A stretch of 64,000 nt of DNA from Glomus cerebriforme (Eukaryota > Glomeromycota > Glomeromycetes > Glomerales > Glomeraceae): positions 122,862 through 186,861 of the forward strand of contig QKYT01000075.1 in assembly GCA_003550305.1 (NCBI GenBank), given 5' to 3'. Shown one piece after another: positions 24,133 through 35,373 of this stretch; position 1 is the stretch's first letter, and each line of letters begins with the position of its first letter. The translations under genes were made by a program, and so were the position numbers. The notes below the pieces were generated by a model. That model worked only from the letters and a program-made list of their open reading frames with translations. It was not told the origin of the DNA and did no database searches.

Positions 24133-24471
24133 TTATTTAAATTCTGTTTTATTAAGGTCTTTTTTTAATAATGAGATTTCATAATCTTTTTTGTCTAAAG
24201 CGCGTAATAAATGAGTAATCCGATAATTACATTTAGCATTTTCAATTTTTAAAGAATCACATTCATCTTTTATAGATTTCATCTGTGCTGTTGAAGTTGT
24301 GCACGAAGTATTTTGATCATTATTTAACCCTAGACAGGGGAAAAGGATTAATAAAGAGTAATCTACTAAAATATATATTTTATAATTTTAGTTACCAGAA
24401 ATTATTTCTTTTAATTCTGAGATTTGTGTTTGGAGGCCATTGATAACTATGTCAATTGGAGTTTCAGACAT
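24133..24471 (-). CDS. Small coiled-coil protein with ArgRS-like leucine zipper
   Basis: Two exons (24471-24396, 24329-24133) give 90 residues. The N-terminus MSETPIDIVINGLQTQI and the segment SLKIENAKCNYRITHLLRAL form two short amphipathic coiled coils. The second resembles the leucine-zipper found at the N-terminus of cytosolic arginyl-tRNA synthetase and in small free-standing proteins of other eukaryotes (ENxKxxYRxxxLxxxL pattern). I cannot name the family with confidence. The intron is typical in size and both splice sites are good, so the gene is likely real despite its length. It is followed on the same strand, 204 bp upstream, by the glutaredoxin gene. Confidence 0.65.
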
Positions 24472-24675
24472 TTGTTGAGAGATTTAAAAGTAATATACAC
24501 TATCAGAACTATCAGAAAGTGATTTTCAATAATTTTTTTTTTTTAGTATAAATGTAGTACATTAATATTATTGGACAAATTATCGCATATATTAAGCTTC
24601 TATAAAGATTATATTTTAAAGTAGAAATACGTTGTTTATTTAATTGCATGTCATTTATACAATGAAAAAATTTAT

Positions 24676-25230
<555 letters not shown>

Positions 25231-26250
25231 GGTTAATTTTCGTATAAATAATAAATTAACAAAATATAAATCAAAGAAATATGCCTCGAATTAATTTTTG
25301 AAACGAACAATATGTATTAAAAAAAAGGTTGATTATAAATCAAAAGTGATATACAGATATACGTATTACTAATCTATATACTTCTAAATTCTATTTTAGG
25401 CAAATTAGTAAAAAAAAAAAAAAAATTTTACATTTCCTAAAATAGAAGGAAAGGGAAAAATTAATATTTTCTCAAAGAAAAAATTAATTGTGAGAAATGA
25501 TTCTCTATTTATATTAGTATAAAATTTTAGTTTGCTTATTACTATTATCTTTTTAATTAAATAATTGTTGAATTGCAATTGTTAATTATTATATTAATAA
25601 GAAAATCAACAGTATTTTTGCCAAAAAATCTAAAATCATTTATTTATTTTTGATTTCAAGCATTTTTGTAAATTTTAAAAATAAATACAGTAATAAATAT
25701 TATAGATGGGAAGGCAAAAAATTTCATAAAATTATTTTAATCATATTTCTAAAATATTGAATGATTATACTTATTATTATATTTATTATATTTATATTTA
25801 TATAAATATTTCACTTTGCTTTCTCATAATTAAGGATAAAACATGATTGCACTTTTGATAAAACAAATAATCACGTGCCATCCATTGTTAAATAATTTTA
25901 ATATGAAAATAATGAATTATGGGTCATAATTCGAAAAATAAATTTGCTGAGAAGGGTTTAAATTTTAAATAAAGATATTTGAATTATTATTTTATTCTTC
26001 AAAACATCTTTCAAGATAGATGTTACTAAATAATCAAATTCGATCAATCAAATTATGTGAACTGCACTGTATGGTTAAAGTGGTATAAAAACGAATTTTA
26101 TTTAACATTTCTTAAAATTTATACGGATCATTTCTACCTGATTGCGAATTATTATTCTCAACATTAAGAATAATTTTATATTTGTAACCGAAAATTTTCT
26201 AATTTTCTTACCTGTTCATTAGCTAGGTATTAACTACAAAAATGATCTCA
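25231..26250. other. AT-rich intergenic region, no gene seen
   Basis: About 1 kb of low-complexity sequence separates the glutaredoxin start from the end of the SLC35F6-like gene. No frame with recognisable protein features is present. The right part near 26200 is likely the 3' UTR of the transporter. Confidence 0.5.
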
Positions 26251-27707
26251 TTACATGTGTTCATGATCTTCAGACAATAAGGGTTGAATTTCTTGTATAT
26301 TTGGCGGAGGAACAGTGAAACAAGGCGGAGGCCTTATAACATTATTAAATATAAACGTTCCAAGTACAAGAATAACAAATCCTATATGTAGAAATAATAA
26401 TTAAAGTGAATTAAAAGTGTTATTAAAGTATGGTTATTAATAGAGCAATTACTTAATATACTTACCAGTTACTTGAAGCCAAGAGAAGCTTTCCCAACCA
26501 AGAAAAAGTGAAACCAACCAGACTAATACAATACGAGAAGTATCAATAGTAGACCTGGCAGTTGCGCTTAACGTCCTAGTAACTGATAATCCAAAGAAGT
26601 TGAAAAATGCAATAGAGAAGCAAATAGCAATCCCTGAAATCCAAATTTGTCTAAAAGAAATTATTTGATTCCATCCCGTTAAAATATCAAAATATCCACC
26701 AGGATTATATATCCCTACTGTGAAATGTAATATTAAAGCACCGACTCCAACTGTTGAGAGCCCAAATATTCCTTCAAGTCCAACCGCACGTAAAGGTTTG
26801 ACATGGTATCTTTCCATAATTTTCTCTTCAATAACGAATTGACTCGCTGTAAAAATTTGAGCAAATATAACAAAAAATACTCCAATAGAAGCTTCTAACG
26901 CTTTAGAATCCTCATCTATATGGTCACTGTTCGAATCCATTGTAAAAGAGTGTGTAAGATCAGTTGATGAATCAATTTTTGTTTCAACTTTTACTACTGG
27001 AAAGAAAATACTACTCATGCCAACTATAGAAACACCTGAAACCACAAGAAAAAGAGAAAACCAATGGTACGCATAGAGGCGTCGACGAAGGAATAATACC
27101 GAGAAACTACCAGTAAATAATACAACAGCCCCGCGAAGCATTTGGTAAACTGAAGCTGTGGTATAGATCAATCCAACATTCATAAGCTAAAAAAACGTTC
27201 AAAGTAATATTAGCGATGCATTATTAATTGAAATTTTCTTTTATTTTTGTTGAATAATTTAACCCGATTCAATCTGGTTCATTCTGACATAAAAATTTTA
27301 ATACATACTGTAGTGCCACAAATATCGCATAATGTAGGTAACCAAAACAAATATACGAGCCATCCAGTCATTTCTTCTTCTTCAACTTTAGTTAGTTCAT
27401 TATTTTCATTTTCATCAATAATAGTAATTCTCTCTGAATCAGCAGTCAAAGTACCATCGGTAGCCAATGGAACATACTTTCTAGCTTGGTGATATTCCCA
27501 AAGCAAAATTGCATAAACTAATATATAACATAACGTTTCCCCAATAAACATATTAAAAGTTTGCCATACAGGTTGTTCAAAGTGCTTCGCATGTTTTGGA
27601 TCATCGCAGTGTTCAATACACGTCATATCCTGGAATTTGTTAAAAACGGTGTTGCAAACACCACTTATTAACATACCAATTGTTAAAAGTAACGTTCTCG
27701 TTCCCAT
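26251..27707 (-). CDS. SLC35F6-like nucleotide-sugar/drug-metabolite transporter
   Basis: Three exons (27707-27309, 27186-26466, 26381-26251) encode 416 residues with about ten membrane segments. The family signature region reads LVYLFWLPTLCDICGTTLMN, then GLIYTTASVYQMLRGAVVLF, TGSFSVLFLRRR and FTASQFVIEEKIMERYHVKP with LRAVGLEGIFG, which matches SLC35F6 (lysosomal/mitochondrial membrane member of the nucleotide-sugar transporter clan, related to the Plasmodium CRT family). A loop of ~35 residues rich in Ser/Asp separates two half-domains (residues ~210-240). The C-terminus ends in a proline-rich stretch and an acidic PLLSEDHEHM tail in which PLLSE is a possible dileucine-type sorting signal. 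Substrate is unknown. Divergent from MPC2 with 217 bp between starts. Confidence 0.85.
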
Positions 27708-27924
27708 TTTAATAAATTATTAAACTTATTTTTAAGATCTATAAATATATAACACTAAGTCGCATCTAATACTATCAGCTAGAAATTAGAATATCTTTAA
27801 ATGCACACAAAAAAAAAACTAAAAAAACTATATAACGTGAAAATCACACCAAATTTACCAAATCGGATCACATGCATAAGTACATACACAATAATTATGA
27901 GAATTTTTTAAAAATTCTTTTACT

Positions 27925-28613
27925 ATGGCAGCAAACGCGGTAGTTTCGTCTAAATTTCAAAAGTTTATGAATCACCCTGCGGGTATTTATTATTTACATT
28001 TGAAAAATTTCCTTATATTAAACCTTGTTTACACTAAATTTTGCCCGTATTTTTAAGGCCCAAAAACTGTTCATTTTTGGGCACCGGTAATGAAATGGGT
28101 AACTTTCTTTTATACCAAATTAGAATGTCCCTTTAAATGATGTATTTACTTTGTAAATGTATTTAAATAATTAATATAGGGTTTGGTTATTGCTGGTTTA
28201 AGCGATCTCAAACGTCCCCCAGAATCATTATCGGTATCTCAAACCGTCGGTATATATACATATATATAACTATAAATATAATCAAATAGTTTTTGTATTT
28301 ATTCTTCTCTATTATAAAGCTCTTACGGCAACAGGGTTGATCTGGTCACGATATTCTACACAAATTATCCCTGTAAATTATACTTTATTGTCTGTGAATT
28401 TGTTTGTAGCTGGAACTGGATTAACTCAAATGTATAGGATATGGAAGTTAGTGTATATATATATATAAATGATCTTTTATATGGCAACTTATAATGTACA
28501 ATTAATTTTAACATGACTCTTAAATTCATAGTTATCGTCGGTCATTAAACTCATCACCTATAGCTCCTAATGAATCTGTGGTAATAGAGAAATCTTCATC
28601 ACAACATAAATAA
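27925..28613 (+). CDS. MPC2: Mitochondrial pyruvate carrier subunit 2
   Basis: MPC2 and MPC1 form the heterodimer that imports pyruvate across the inner mitochondrial membrane. Five exons (27925-27982, 28058-28098, 28180-28249, 28320-28446, 28532-28613) encode 125 residues. The family blocks are present in order: KFMNHPAGPKTVHFWAPVMK, WGLVIAGLSDLKRPPESLS, TATGLIWSRYSTQIIPVNY and VAGTGLTQMYRIW. The C-terminal tail is short and Ser-rich. The length is typical. The FWAPVMKW and SLSVSQT elements favour MPC2/MPC3 over MPC1. Confidence 0.94.
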
Positions 28614-28732
28614 TATTTAGATTTTTTTTTTTTATATTGATATGTTTATTGTTGTATTCATGAAAATTTTAATAAATAATCTAGAAAAAAAAAAGTATTT
28701 ATCTATTTTCTAGTTTTTAAAATAACAGATAT

Positions 28733-29926
28733 TTATGAAATAATTTTGATTTTTTGAAATATCGGAATTTTTAAATTTAATCCACGAAAGAATCTTGAAG
28801 AATGATTATTAGTTTCAATGGGATATTCACTACGTTCAGCATTAACGATTCTATTCACAACTTCCTCAAGAGTGTCATAAGATTCAGGGTCGCGAAGAAA
28901 TCGAGCCACTAAAGAGTATTTCCACATATTTTGCTTTTTCACGTTTTGTCCTTCCAATGCTGCTTCAAATTTACTTCTTATTGAAAAATCTCCTTGAGTA
29001 TTTGATATATGTTCAATTAATTTTGTAGTTTCTTGATCACTTCTACCATATTCTGATAATATCCATTTAAGAACTTTTGAAGAATATCGATAATATCTTG
29101 TAATCTTGTATTCGGAAAGAATTTGATCTAAAAGATCAAACCGAGAAGTCAATATTTGACTTCGTGATTCCTCTGGAATAAAATTTGATGTTGTACCCGA
29201 AACTAACCAAGAAGCACAAACTTTAACAAACTCTATTCTTAAATTAAAAACCACGCCCTCTGGAGAACGCTCATCATCATCATCGGAATTTTGTTGGTTA
29301 TCAGGTATATTACAAGAAAGTGTAGTGGTTATATTGCACTTCAATATTATATCTTTGTCTCCTAAACAAGATATAGTAGTTCCTTTTTCTAAAGAAGGCT
29401 CATCATCTAATTGATATACTTTTCGTACAGATTCTACATAATTTTTATGAAATTCTAATTTAGCAAGTCTTAACACTTCTTGAGCTTGTGGATCAGAATG
29501 TCTCTCCATAGGAATTCCAAACGTTGGATCCGATGGAGAATATTTGCTTAATGTTGTATTTACACCTTTCCATTCTCCGAATAATATTCTAATCTCTCGC
29601 AAGTGTTTTGAATAACAAAAAGTAGGTTCTAATCTATCAGGAGAAGGTTTGAATGTGAAAATGTTCGATGACGGATCATAACCTGCGAAATCAAGATCAT
29701 AACAAAGTTTTGGCTTTTTTGATGTACCAGCTCGAATGTGGACTTGTGAACCAGAAGTTGTAATATGTTCGACTATTGCATGATCACATAAACTATACCA
29801 TTCTTTATTTACTCGCTTGAATGAATATATTTTTTTTAATGGAAGTAATGAAAGAATATGTTGAAAAATCTCATTTGGAAGTGTTATACAATTGCTTTTT
29901 GAAGCGGAAACTCGTTCCATTATCAA
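28733..29926 (-). CDS. F-box domain protein
   Basis: An intronless gene of 397 residues. An F-box is seen at residues ~13-55: ITLPNEIFQHILSLLPLKKI followed by YSFKRVNKEWYSLCD, the Skp1-binding signature. The remainder has no recognised repeats; it includes an Asp/Glu patch (SDDDDERSP) near residue 215 and several Leu-rich helical segments. F-box proteins present substrates to SCF ubiquitin ligases; the substrate is not inferable. The lack of introns contrasts with its neighbours, which suggests a retrocopy or an expanded fungal family. An alternative start at Met3 is equally possible. Divergent from the SelK-like gene with 122 bp between starts. Confidence 0.82.
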   Translation of the reverse strand: MIMERVSASKSNCITLPNEIFQHILSLLPLKKIYSFKRVNKEWYSLCDHAIVEHITTSGSQVHIRAGTSKKPKLCYDLDFAGYDPSSNIFTFKPSPDRLEPTFCYSKHLREIRILFGEWKGVNTTLSKYSPSDPTFGIPMERHSDPQAQEVLRLAKLEFHKNYVESVRKVYQLDDEPSLEKGTTISCLGDKDIILKCNITTTLSCNIPDNQQNSDDDDERSPEGVVFNLRIEFVKVCASWLVSGTTSNFIPEESRSQILTSRFDLLDQILSEYKITRYYRYSSKVLKWILSEYGRSDQETTKLIEHISNTQGDFSIRSKFEAALEGQNVKKQNMWKYSLVARFLRDPESYDTLEEVVNRIVNAERSEYPIETNNHSSRFFRGLNLKIPIFQKIKIIS

Positions 29927-30048
29927 TTAATCAATTAGGAAAAAATAGGAATGAAAGTAATGTTAAACGGTCTAAATCTTATGACGTTACACAACTTTAT
30001 TAATAGGTAAAGTTTTTATGCCTGAATTTTACTATTTTTCAAGTCAAA
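29927..30048. promoter_or_regulatory. 122-bp divergent promoter, F-box / SelK-like
   Basis: The two start codons are only 122 bases apart on opposite strands, so a shared promoter region is inferred. I see no convincing specific factor sites. Confidence 0.4.
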
Positions 30049-30509
30049 ATGCCAACATATATTACTAATGGTAAGTATAAACCCAAGTCGAATTAACCAT
30101 TTTCGAACATTGGTACAAAGTTCTAACGTCATTTTTTTTGTGTAGACGGAACAGTTAGTAACCAAAGATCCGTTAAACATTATTTTTTGTCTATATATTT
30201 TTTCATTTTCAACTTCTTTTATACTTTAATTTCAGTAAGTATTAATGTATTCTTTAATACGAAAATTATTGAAATTTTTAATCAGAATATTCTTTGATTT
30301 GTAATGAAAAAAATAGCCGTCAGCAGCTGAAAATTTAGAAAACAACGGTCGTAATGAAGGATTCAAAAGAATTGTTAAACGTGAAGGTAAGTTATTCATA
30401 TTTTGACAATTTTTCATTTGAAATTATTTAAACCGAACCTGAATATGCTTATTGAATATAAAAAATTTCTAAAACAGAGAAAAGAGCTTATTCTAAATTT
30501 TGCGGCTGA
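30049..30509 (+). CDS. Selenoprotein-K-like membrane protein, Cys form
   Basis: Four exons (30049-30070, 30146-30234, 30317-30386, 30478-30509) give 70 residues in frame. The N-terminus MPTYITNDGTVSNQRS resembles the M-x-Y-I-S-N-G-x-V start of selenoprotein K, followed by a membrane span with the FF...FF.TL pattern (FFIFNFFYTLIS), then a short Asn/Arg/Lys-rich tail. The protein ends ...KFCG, so the cysteine sits two residues from the end of the frame, matching the position of Sec in animal SelK (...U-G-R). SelK acts in the ER membrane in ER-associated degradation and protein palmitoylation. The next codon is TGA with four sense codons and another TGA after it; I see no SECIS-like element, so it is taken as a true stop. 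The gene is small and similarity is short, so the call is tentative. Confidence 0.5.
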
Positions 30510-30716
30510 TTATCAATTGTTTGAAAGACGCATTACAGATTAATATTTCAGTTTAGTTTATAGTTACTGTAAAATAGTTCAGGGTTCATAATTTTTTATT
30601 ATTTATATTGATTATATTCAATAAAATTATTTAATTATTATTACTTAGAATAAAAAGAAAAATATCTCCTCGTACAGTTTATGCGAATATACAGTATATA
30701 TAACAATAAAACAATA

Positions 30717-31735
30717 CTATTTCCCTGCATGATCTCCGGAAAGAATCAAGGTTCCATCAAGCAACACCCGGAGTAAAGATTCCCCCGACACCATTTTCAT
30801 TACAGTTCCCAATTGTCGGATCCCCCAATTTTTTAATATTTTCCACACCAGTTACAAGTCTCCTCATTTTGGATGATGACATGAACTCCAGCTCTTGATA
30901 GAATTTATAGTGTGCATAGTGTGCTAAGCATTTTTCGGACCGTTTTCCAAGTAATCTTGTTTTTTGATTTACCATATCTGATACTTAAAAAAAGAGGGAT
31001 AATGCTATTTCATAAGTAAAGGATACAATTGCTTTCCTATGAATTTCAAATGCACAATTTTTCTCTACATTTGAAAAGGTAGCATTATTAATTATTTTTT
31101 CCTTTTTTCTTGCACTTTGAAGTTAATATGATTAACCGATCAATATCATCCTGATCTGTTTAAATGGTATCCTAACCCCAAGATCAATAGAATGCATAGA
31201 GCCATCCACTTGAGTTTCGTGAAGCCGTTTTTGTGTCTCATAGACCCAAAAAAGTTTCCACTCATCTGTTTGGCAGAAATGGGTAAGTTTGCTATCACAA
31301 GAAATCTTATAAGGAATAGGCCATTTATTATTTTTACGCTTCTTTCAAGGTGAAGCACGAATCATGCTTATTGCTGTTTAATAATGTGATGGGCTTGTGG
31401 CAATGTAATATGCAGGTGAAGATAAAAATTTCGAGCTAGTATGTTATAAATCTTTCACTTGGATATTATACCTAATAACTTCATTTCTAGCAGTAAATGT
31501 TTCATCAATTGCTTCATCAATTATATTTGCAGGCAGCGTTTAATATTCCACATAGTAGCATTTCGAAATGAATCACAGCTCTCAGGAATTTTTTCTCACT
31601 TCAGATAATTCGACTGTCATTAAATAAAGGAAATTTTTTGTTGATGTTTCATAGGATTTTTTTATGGTGGCATCTTCCTTTATGAAATAACGCCTTTTGT
31701 TCCACTTTATTAGAATTTTGGGAAGTTACTCAGGA
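30717..31735 (-). pseudogene. Decayed Fanzor (eukaryotic TnpB-like nuclease) gene
   Basis: Conceptual translation of the minus strand in shifting frames gives the ordered landmarks of Fanzor/TnpB RNA-guided nucleases. From the 5' side: PANIIDEAIDETFTARNEVI, then KWPIPYKISCDSKL, FWVYETQKRLHETQ and SMHSIDLGVR, which is the RuvC-I signature with its Asp intact (codon 31183-31185). Further on are VSDMVNQK..AHYAHYKF (cf. the T-x-x-M-x-x-x-x-HY-x-FR helix), a zinc-ribbon half ETCNWCGKY..KIGGS at about 30842-30870, the NG..GIF element and the end LLRVLLDGTL..GDHAGK before a stop at 30717. At least five stop codons and frameshifts interrupt it, and the RuvC-III Asp before NG..GIF is not visible. It is therefore a dead copy. 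No inverted ends were found. N-terminal limits are approximate. Confidence 0.75.
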
Positions 31736-32090
31736 AAAATTGAAGATATGTCGTAAAGGCAATACTAGAAAGACATTTTAGCAGTAATTTTTCCTTGCTT
31801 TAATCAATAGGGAAGAGAAGAGCATTAATTAGCAACTGAGATAGTAATCTTACTAAGCAAAAATTACGCGTTAAATTAATTTTTTTTTTTACTGATAGTA
31901 AATCACGTGATTATCGATTTAAAAAATACTTGAACGCGATAAACGCGAATTTTATCATTAATGTTTTCATTAAACAAACCGTCACTCAAGGTCAGGTATG
32001 GTTTTATCCGATAATACAATAGTTTTTTTTATTAATTACTATTGTGACTGACATTATTAATAAACTACTAGAGAGTTAAAATGGTTTTCT

Positions 32091-33381
32091 ATGGAAAGTC
32101 CTTGGAGTTCTACGCGTGGTTTAAAACAAAATATTCTTTCAAGTAAGACCGAAAATTTACGAAAATTACCGATGTTATCACATAAAAATGATGCAACATG
32201 TACATTGAAATACACGAACTCTTCACTTGAAGCCAACGAGTGGTTACACGAAAACAAGTTAATTTTACCTTTATTTATTGTATCTTACAAAATATTTCTC
32301 TTTATTTAACACATTTATCAATTTGTATTTTATTTATGAAAAAAATGCTTCTAATACATTAATTTACAAAAAGATCGAATACATTTGGATTTGATTGTGA
32401 ATGGCGAGTATTTCCAAAGCAATCCAAAATATCTTTAATACAACTATGTGATTCATCTACAATATTTCTTTTTCATATATATCACATGACAACTTTTCCA
32501 ACTGTACTAAAAAGTATTTTAGAAGACAAAAATGTAATCAAGTTTGGATGTAATATACGAGGAGATGGTACTAAACTTTTAAAAGATTATGAAATTAAAA
32601 GCAGAAGTCTGGTGGAATTAAGTAGTTTATGTGTACAAGTCAGGGAGGATATATCTACTTCGACTTCCTCCACGAGAAGTATCGCATTGTCTAAAATGGT
32701 TGAGGTGTTGGTAAATAAATATTCAAATAGTTAATTCGCTTTTATTAAATAAATATATATATTTTAACATTCTTTTAGTTGCAACATGAATTAGCGAAAC
32801 CAAAGAAGGTGGTCTTGAGCAACTGGAATGCTTTTGATCTTAATGAGTCACAGATTGAATATGCTGCAACTGATGCTTATGTATGTATAAGTTATAAGTT
32901 ATACTGGCATGTTAATTTACAATATTTAACACTTTTTTATTCATAAGGCTAGCTATCACGTAGCGCGTCAAATAAGCATTCTCCAAAATTATAAGAAAAA
33001 CGTATATAAGATAAAAATATATGATATTGGAGAAGAAACTAAAATTAGAACTGTGACAAAGAAATTAGATGAATATTGTGATGATTTTGGTTTAGTTAAG
33101 CAACAAAATGACACAGGAAAGATAAATCTTGGAATTGGACAAGTAGATAATCTTTTCATACTTTGTTTCTTTTAGGAAATTACAGAATTAATTTACATTT
33201 TTTTTTGATTCTGAAGGACTCGAAAGAAATTCATCAAGATTATGATAATTTATTACGACTAAAAGATGGTGATTTATATTCTACTTCTACTATATATAAT
33301 TCAGTTCATAATCAAATTGTAGGAACTTTGTACTTTTTATATTATGATGGTATAATTAAGAGCAGAAAAGGAAAAAAATAA
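32091..33381 (+). CDS. Werner-type 3'-5' exonuclease (DEDDy)
   Basis: Five exons (32091-32257, 32374-32710, 32779-32880, 32948-33142, 33217-33381) give 321 residues. The DEDDy exonuclease motifs are visible: Exo I in NTFGFDCEWRVF (Asp and Glu), Exo II in FGCNIRGDGTKLLKDYEIK (Asp), with VLSNWNAFDLNESQIEYAATDAY as Exo III (Tyr and Asp). ISLIQLCDSSTIFLFHI matches the second strand of the fold. This is the free-standing WRN exonuclease arrangement without a helicase, so a role in DNA or RNA 3'-end processing is inferred. The last exon has a Lys-rich end (KSRKGKK). The 3' end is less certain: without the final intron the frame would stop at about 33175. The upstream ATG at 32079 is in another frame. 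Confidence 0.85.
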
Positions 33382-33680
33382 AATTTGTTCTCACGTGATC
33401 TATTATCAATGTAAAGCACTAAAGCAGTAATGAATTCTTAAGACTATTACAAATATGATATAAGAACTGCGACTATTTATATAATCATCATTATTTGTAA
33501 GCCTCCACCGTAAAAGAGTTTACTTGTTCACTTCAGTAAAATCCATCCATCCTCAAAAAAACCAAATTTAAAACTCAACTCAACCAAAAGCCCATAAAAC
33601 AGCGCAAAACAAGTTTACAACCGCTTTTTTCCAAACTTCTGTTATTTTTTTTTTTGTAAAGTTATTAACCGTAGTTTTTT

Positions 33681-34322
33681 ATGTCCGAGATCCAAAATCT
33701 TCAAACTTACGGTATGGTGCTAACAATAAGATATGATTAGTTTCTTAAAGAAGTCTATTAATCCAAGTTTTTTTTAGACCCTTTCGCTGACACCGGTGAA
33801 GAAGACGCAGGACAACCCCAAGGGTATATTCGTATCCTTTTTTATATTATTATAATGAATATTATTCTTCAAAGGTCATCTGTCAAAGATGACCAGTTAC
33901 CATGTATATATATAACTCTATTTTTGAGTTATTTCAGGCTTCTCGGAAAAATTTAATTTTATTATTTTTTATTCCTTGACTTCCTTTTTTTATTAATATA
34001 GATATTCGTATACAACAGAGAAACGGTAGAAAGACTTTGACCACTGTTCAAGGTTTACCTAGTGAATATGATCAAAAGAAATTGTTAAAAGCTTTCAAAA
34101 AGGTCAGGTTTAATAAATAATATAAAAATTTATTAATATTATTTACATAAAAATTAATTAGATTTATAATTTTTATAGGAATTCGCTTGTAATGGTACCC
34201 TTGTTCAAGATGAGGAACTTGGACAAATAATTCAACTTCAAGGAGACCAACGTCTCAAAGTCCAGAACTTCCTTGGGGACAATGGTATCGACCGAAATAT
34301 CATCAAGATCCACGGTTTCTAG
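33681..34322 (+). CDS. SUI1: Translation initiation factor eIF1 (SUI1)
   Basis: eIF1 binds the 40S P-site region and enforces start-codon selection during scanning. Four exons (33681-33711, 33778-33831, 34002-34102, 34179-34322) encode 109 residues, the normal length. The sequence MSEIQNLQTYDPFADTGEED leads to YIHIRIQQRNGRKTLTTVQG, AFKKEFACNGTLV, LQGDQR and the terminal IKIHGF, all near-identical to the family. The His in YIHIRIQQ is formed across intron 2. eIF1 usually autoregulates through its own start-codon context, and the context here (tttttATGtcc) is poor, consistent with that. Confidence 0.96.
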
Positions 34323-35144
34323 AACTATTGGTATATAGAAATCATGGTCGCTCCAAGATTTTAAAGAGTTGAAGTAAAAGTATTTTATATAGAAAGAATT
34401 TGTTAAAAGTTCCTATAATTCGAGCTTTTCTTTTTATAAATTTTTTTGAGTGTCAGACTTAATAGTATTTATTTTATTTCTTCTTTATTACTTTTTTTTT
34501 AGTTTAAGGATTAATAAGCGGTGTTCTTTTTTAAAAGAGTAGTCAATCTTAGTCTATCTTTTCGTAAATAATTAAATCATTTTTTATTAAATAAAATACA
34601 ATCCAATTATTCTTAAAGATCAAGTTGGTTATCAAATTTTTATTTTAAAATTTCACATTTAATTAAGTTTGAAATACATCATACATTAGTAATGAAATTG
34701 AAGTAAACTGCCAGAAATCCATCTGATATCAAAGTAGCTTATATATTGGTAAGAAAGTACTGTGTGCATTTGTTTATTATTTCAAAAACAAACAACAGAC
34801 ACATTTTCCATATATCACTTAATTTTTTTTCACGTTGAATTATCTTCTTACTAAACAAAGTTGTCCTTTAGGGTTAAAGAATAATGTTATTCAATCAGTC
34901 AATTATAAAGAATTTCATAATGTTATTATTTATGAAGTTACTTATTAATAAAATGCAGAGCCTCTCAAAAAGAAAAAAAAAATTAAGGAATCTCTATAAG
35001 ATAAATAAATATTCGGTTCCTCTCGTTGCTTGCAGGATTAGGCAAGGTTCATTAATAAAATTCTACCAGATTGAAAAATATTATTTCATTATAATAAAAA
35101 TTATATTTAAATTGGTTTAATTGTTTCTATCTAATAATATATAA

Positions 35145-35179
<35 letters not shown>

Positions 35180-35373
35180 GAAATTATAAAAATTATTTCT
35201 AAGCGGTATAAATTTATTATTTATTAACTAGATATAATGGTTATTACGAATAACAGATAATTACTAAGTTCTATAACTTATACCCAAAATCTTACTCAAC
35301 CCATATAAACACGGAAATAAAATATATTGCAATAAAAACATTACGTGGACAAAGTTTAAAATCACACACGATC
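34323..35373. other. Convergent intergenic region, no gene seen
   Basis: About 1 kb between the ends of eIF1 and the AVT3-like gene. It contains a mirror-like T/A homopolymer run near 35149-35178 and short Lys/Ile-rich frames that look random. Confidence 0.5.

Noticed and set aside
30757..31358. Two minus-strand frames of 72 and 70 codons considered as separate small genes
   Set aside because: Translating the neighbouring frames shows both are fragments or shadows of one decayed Fanzor gene.
34884..35120. Plus-strand frame of 78 codons
   Set aside because: Lys/Ile/Leu composition only, no motif, lies in a convergent intergenic region.
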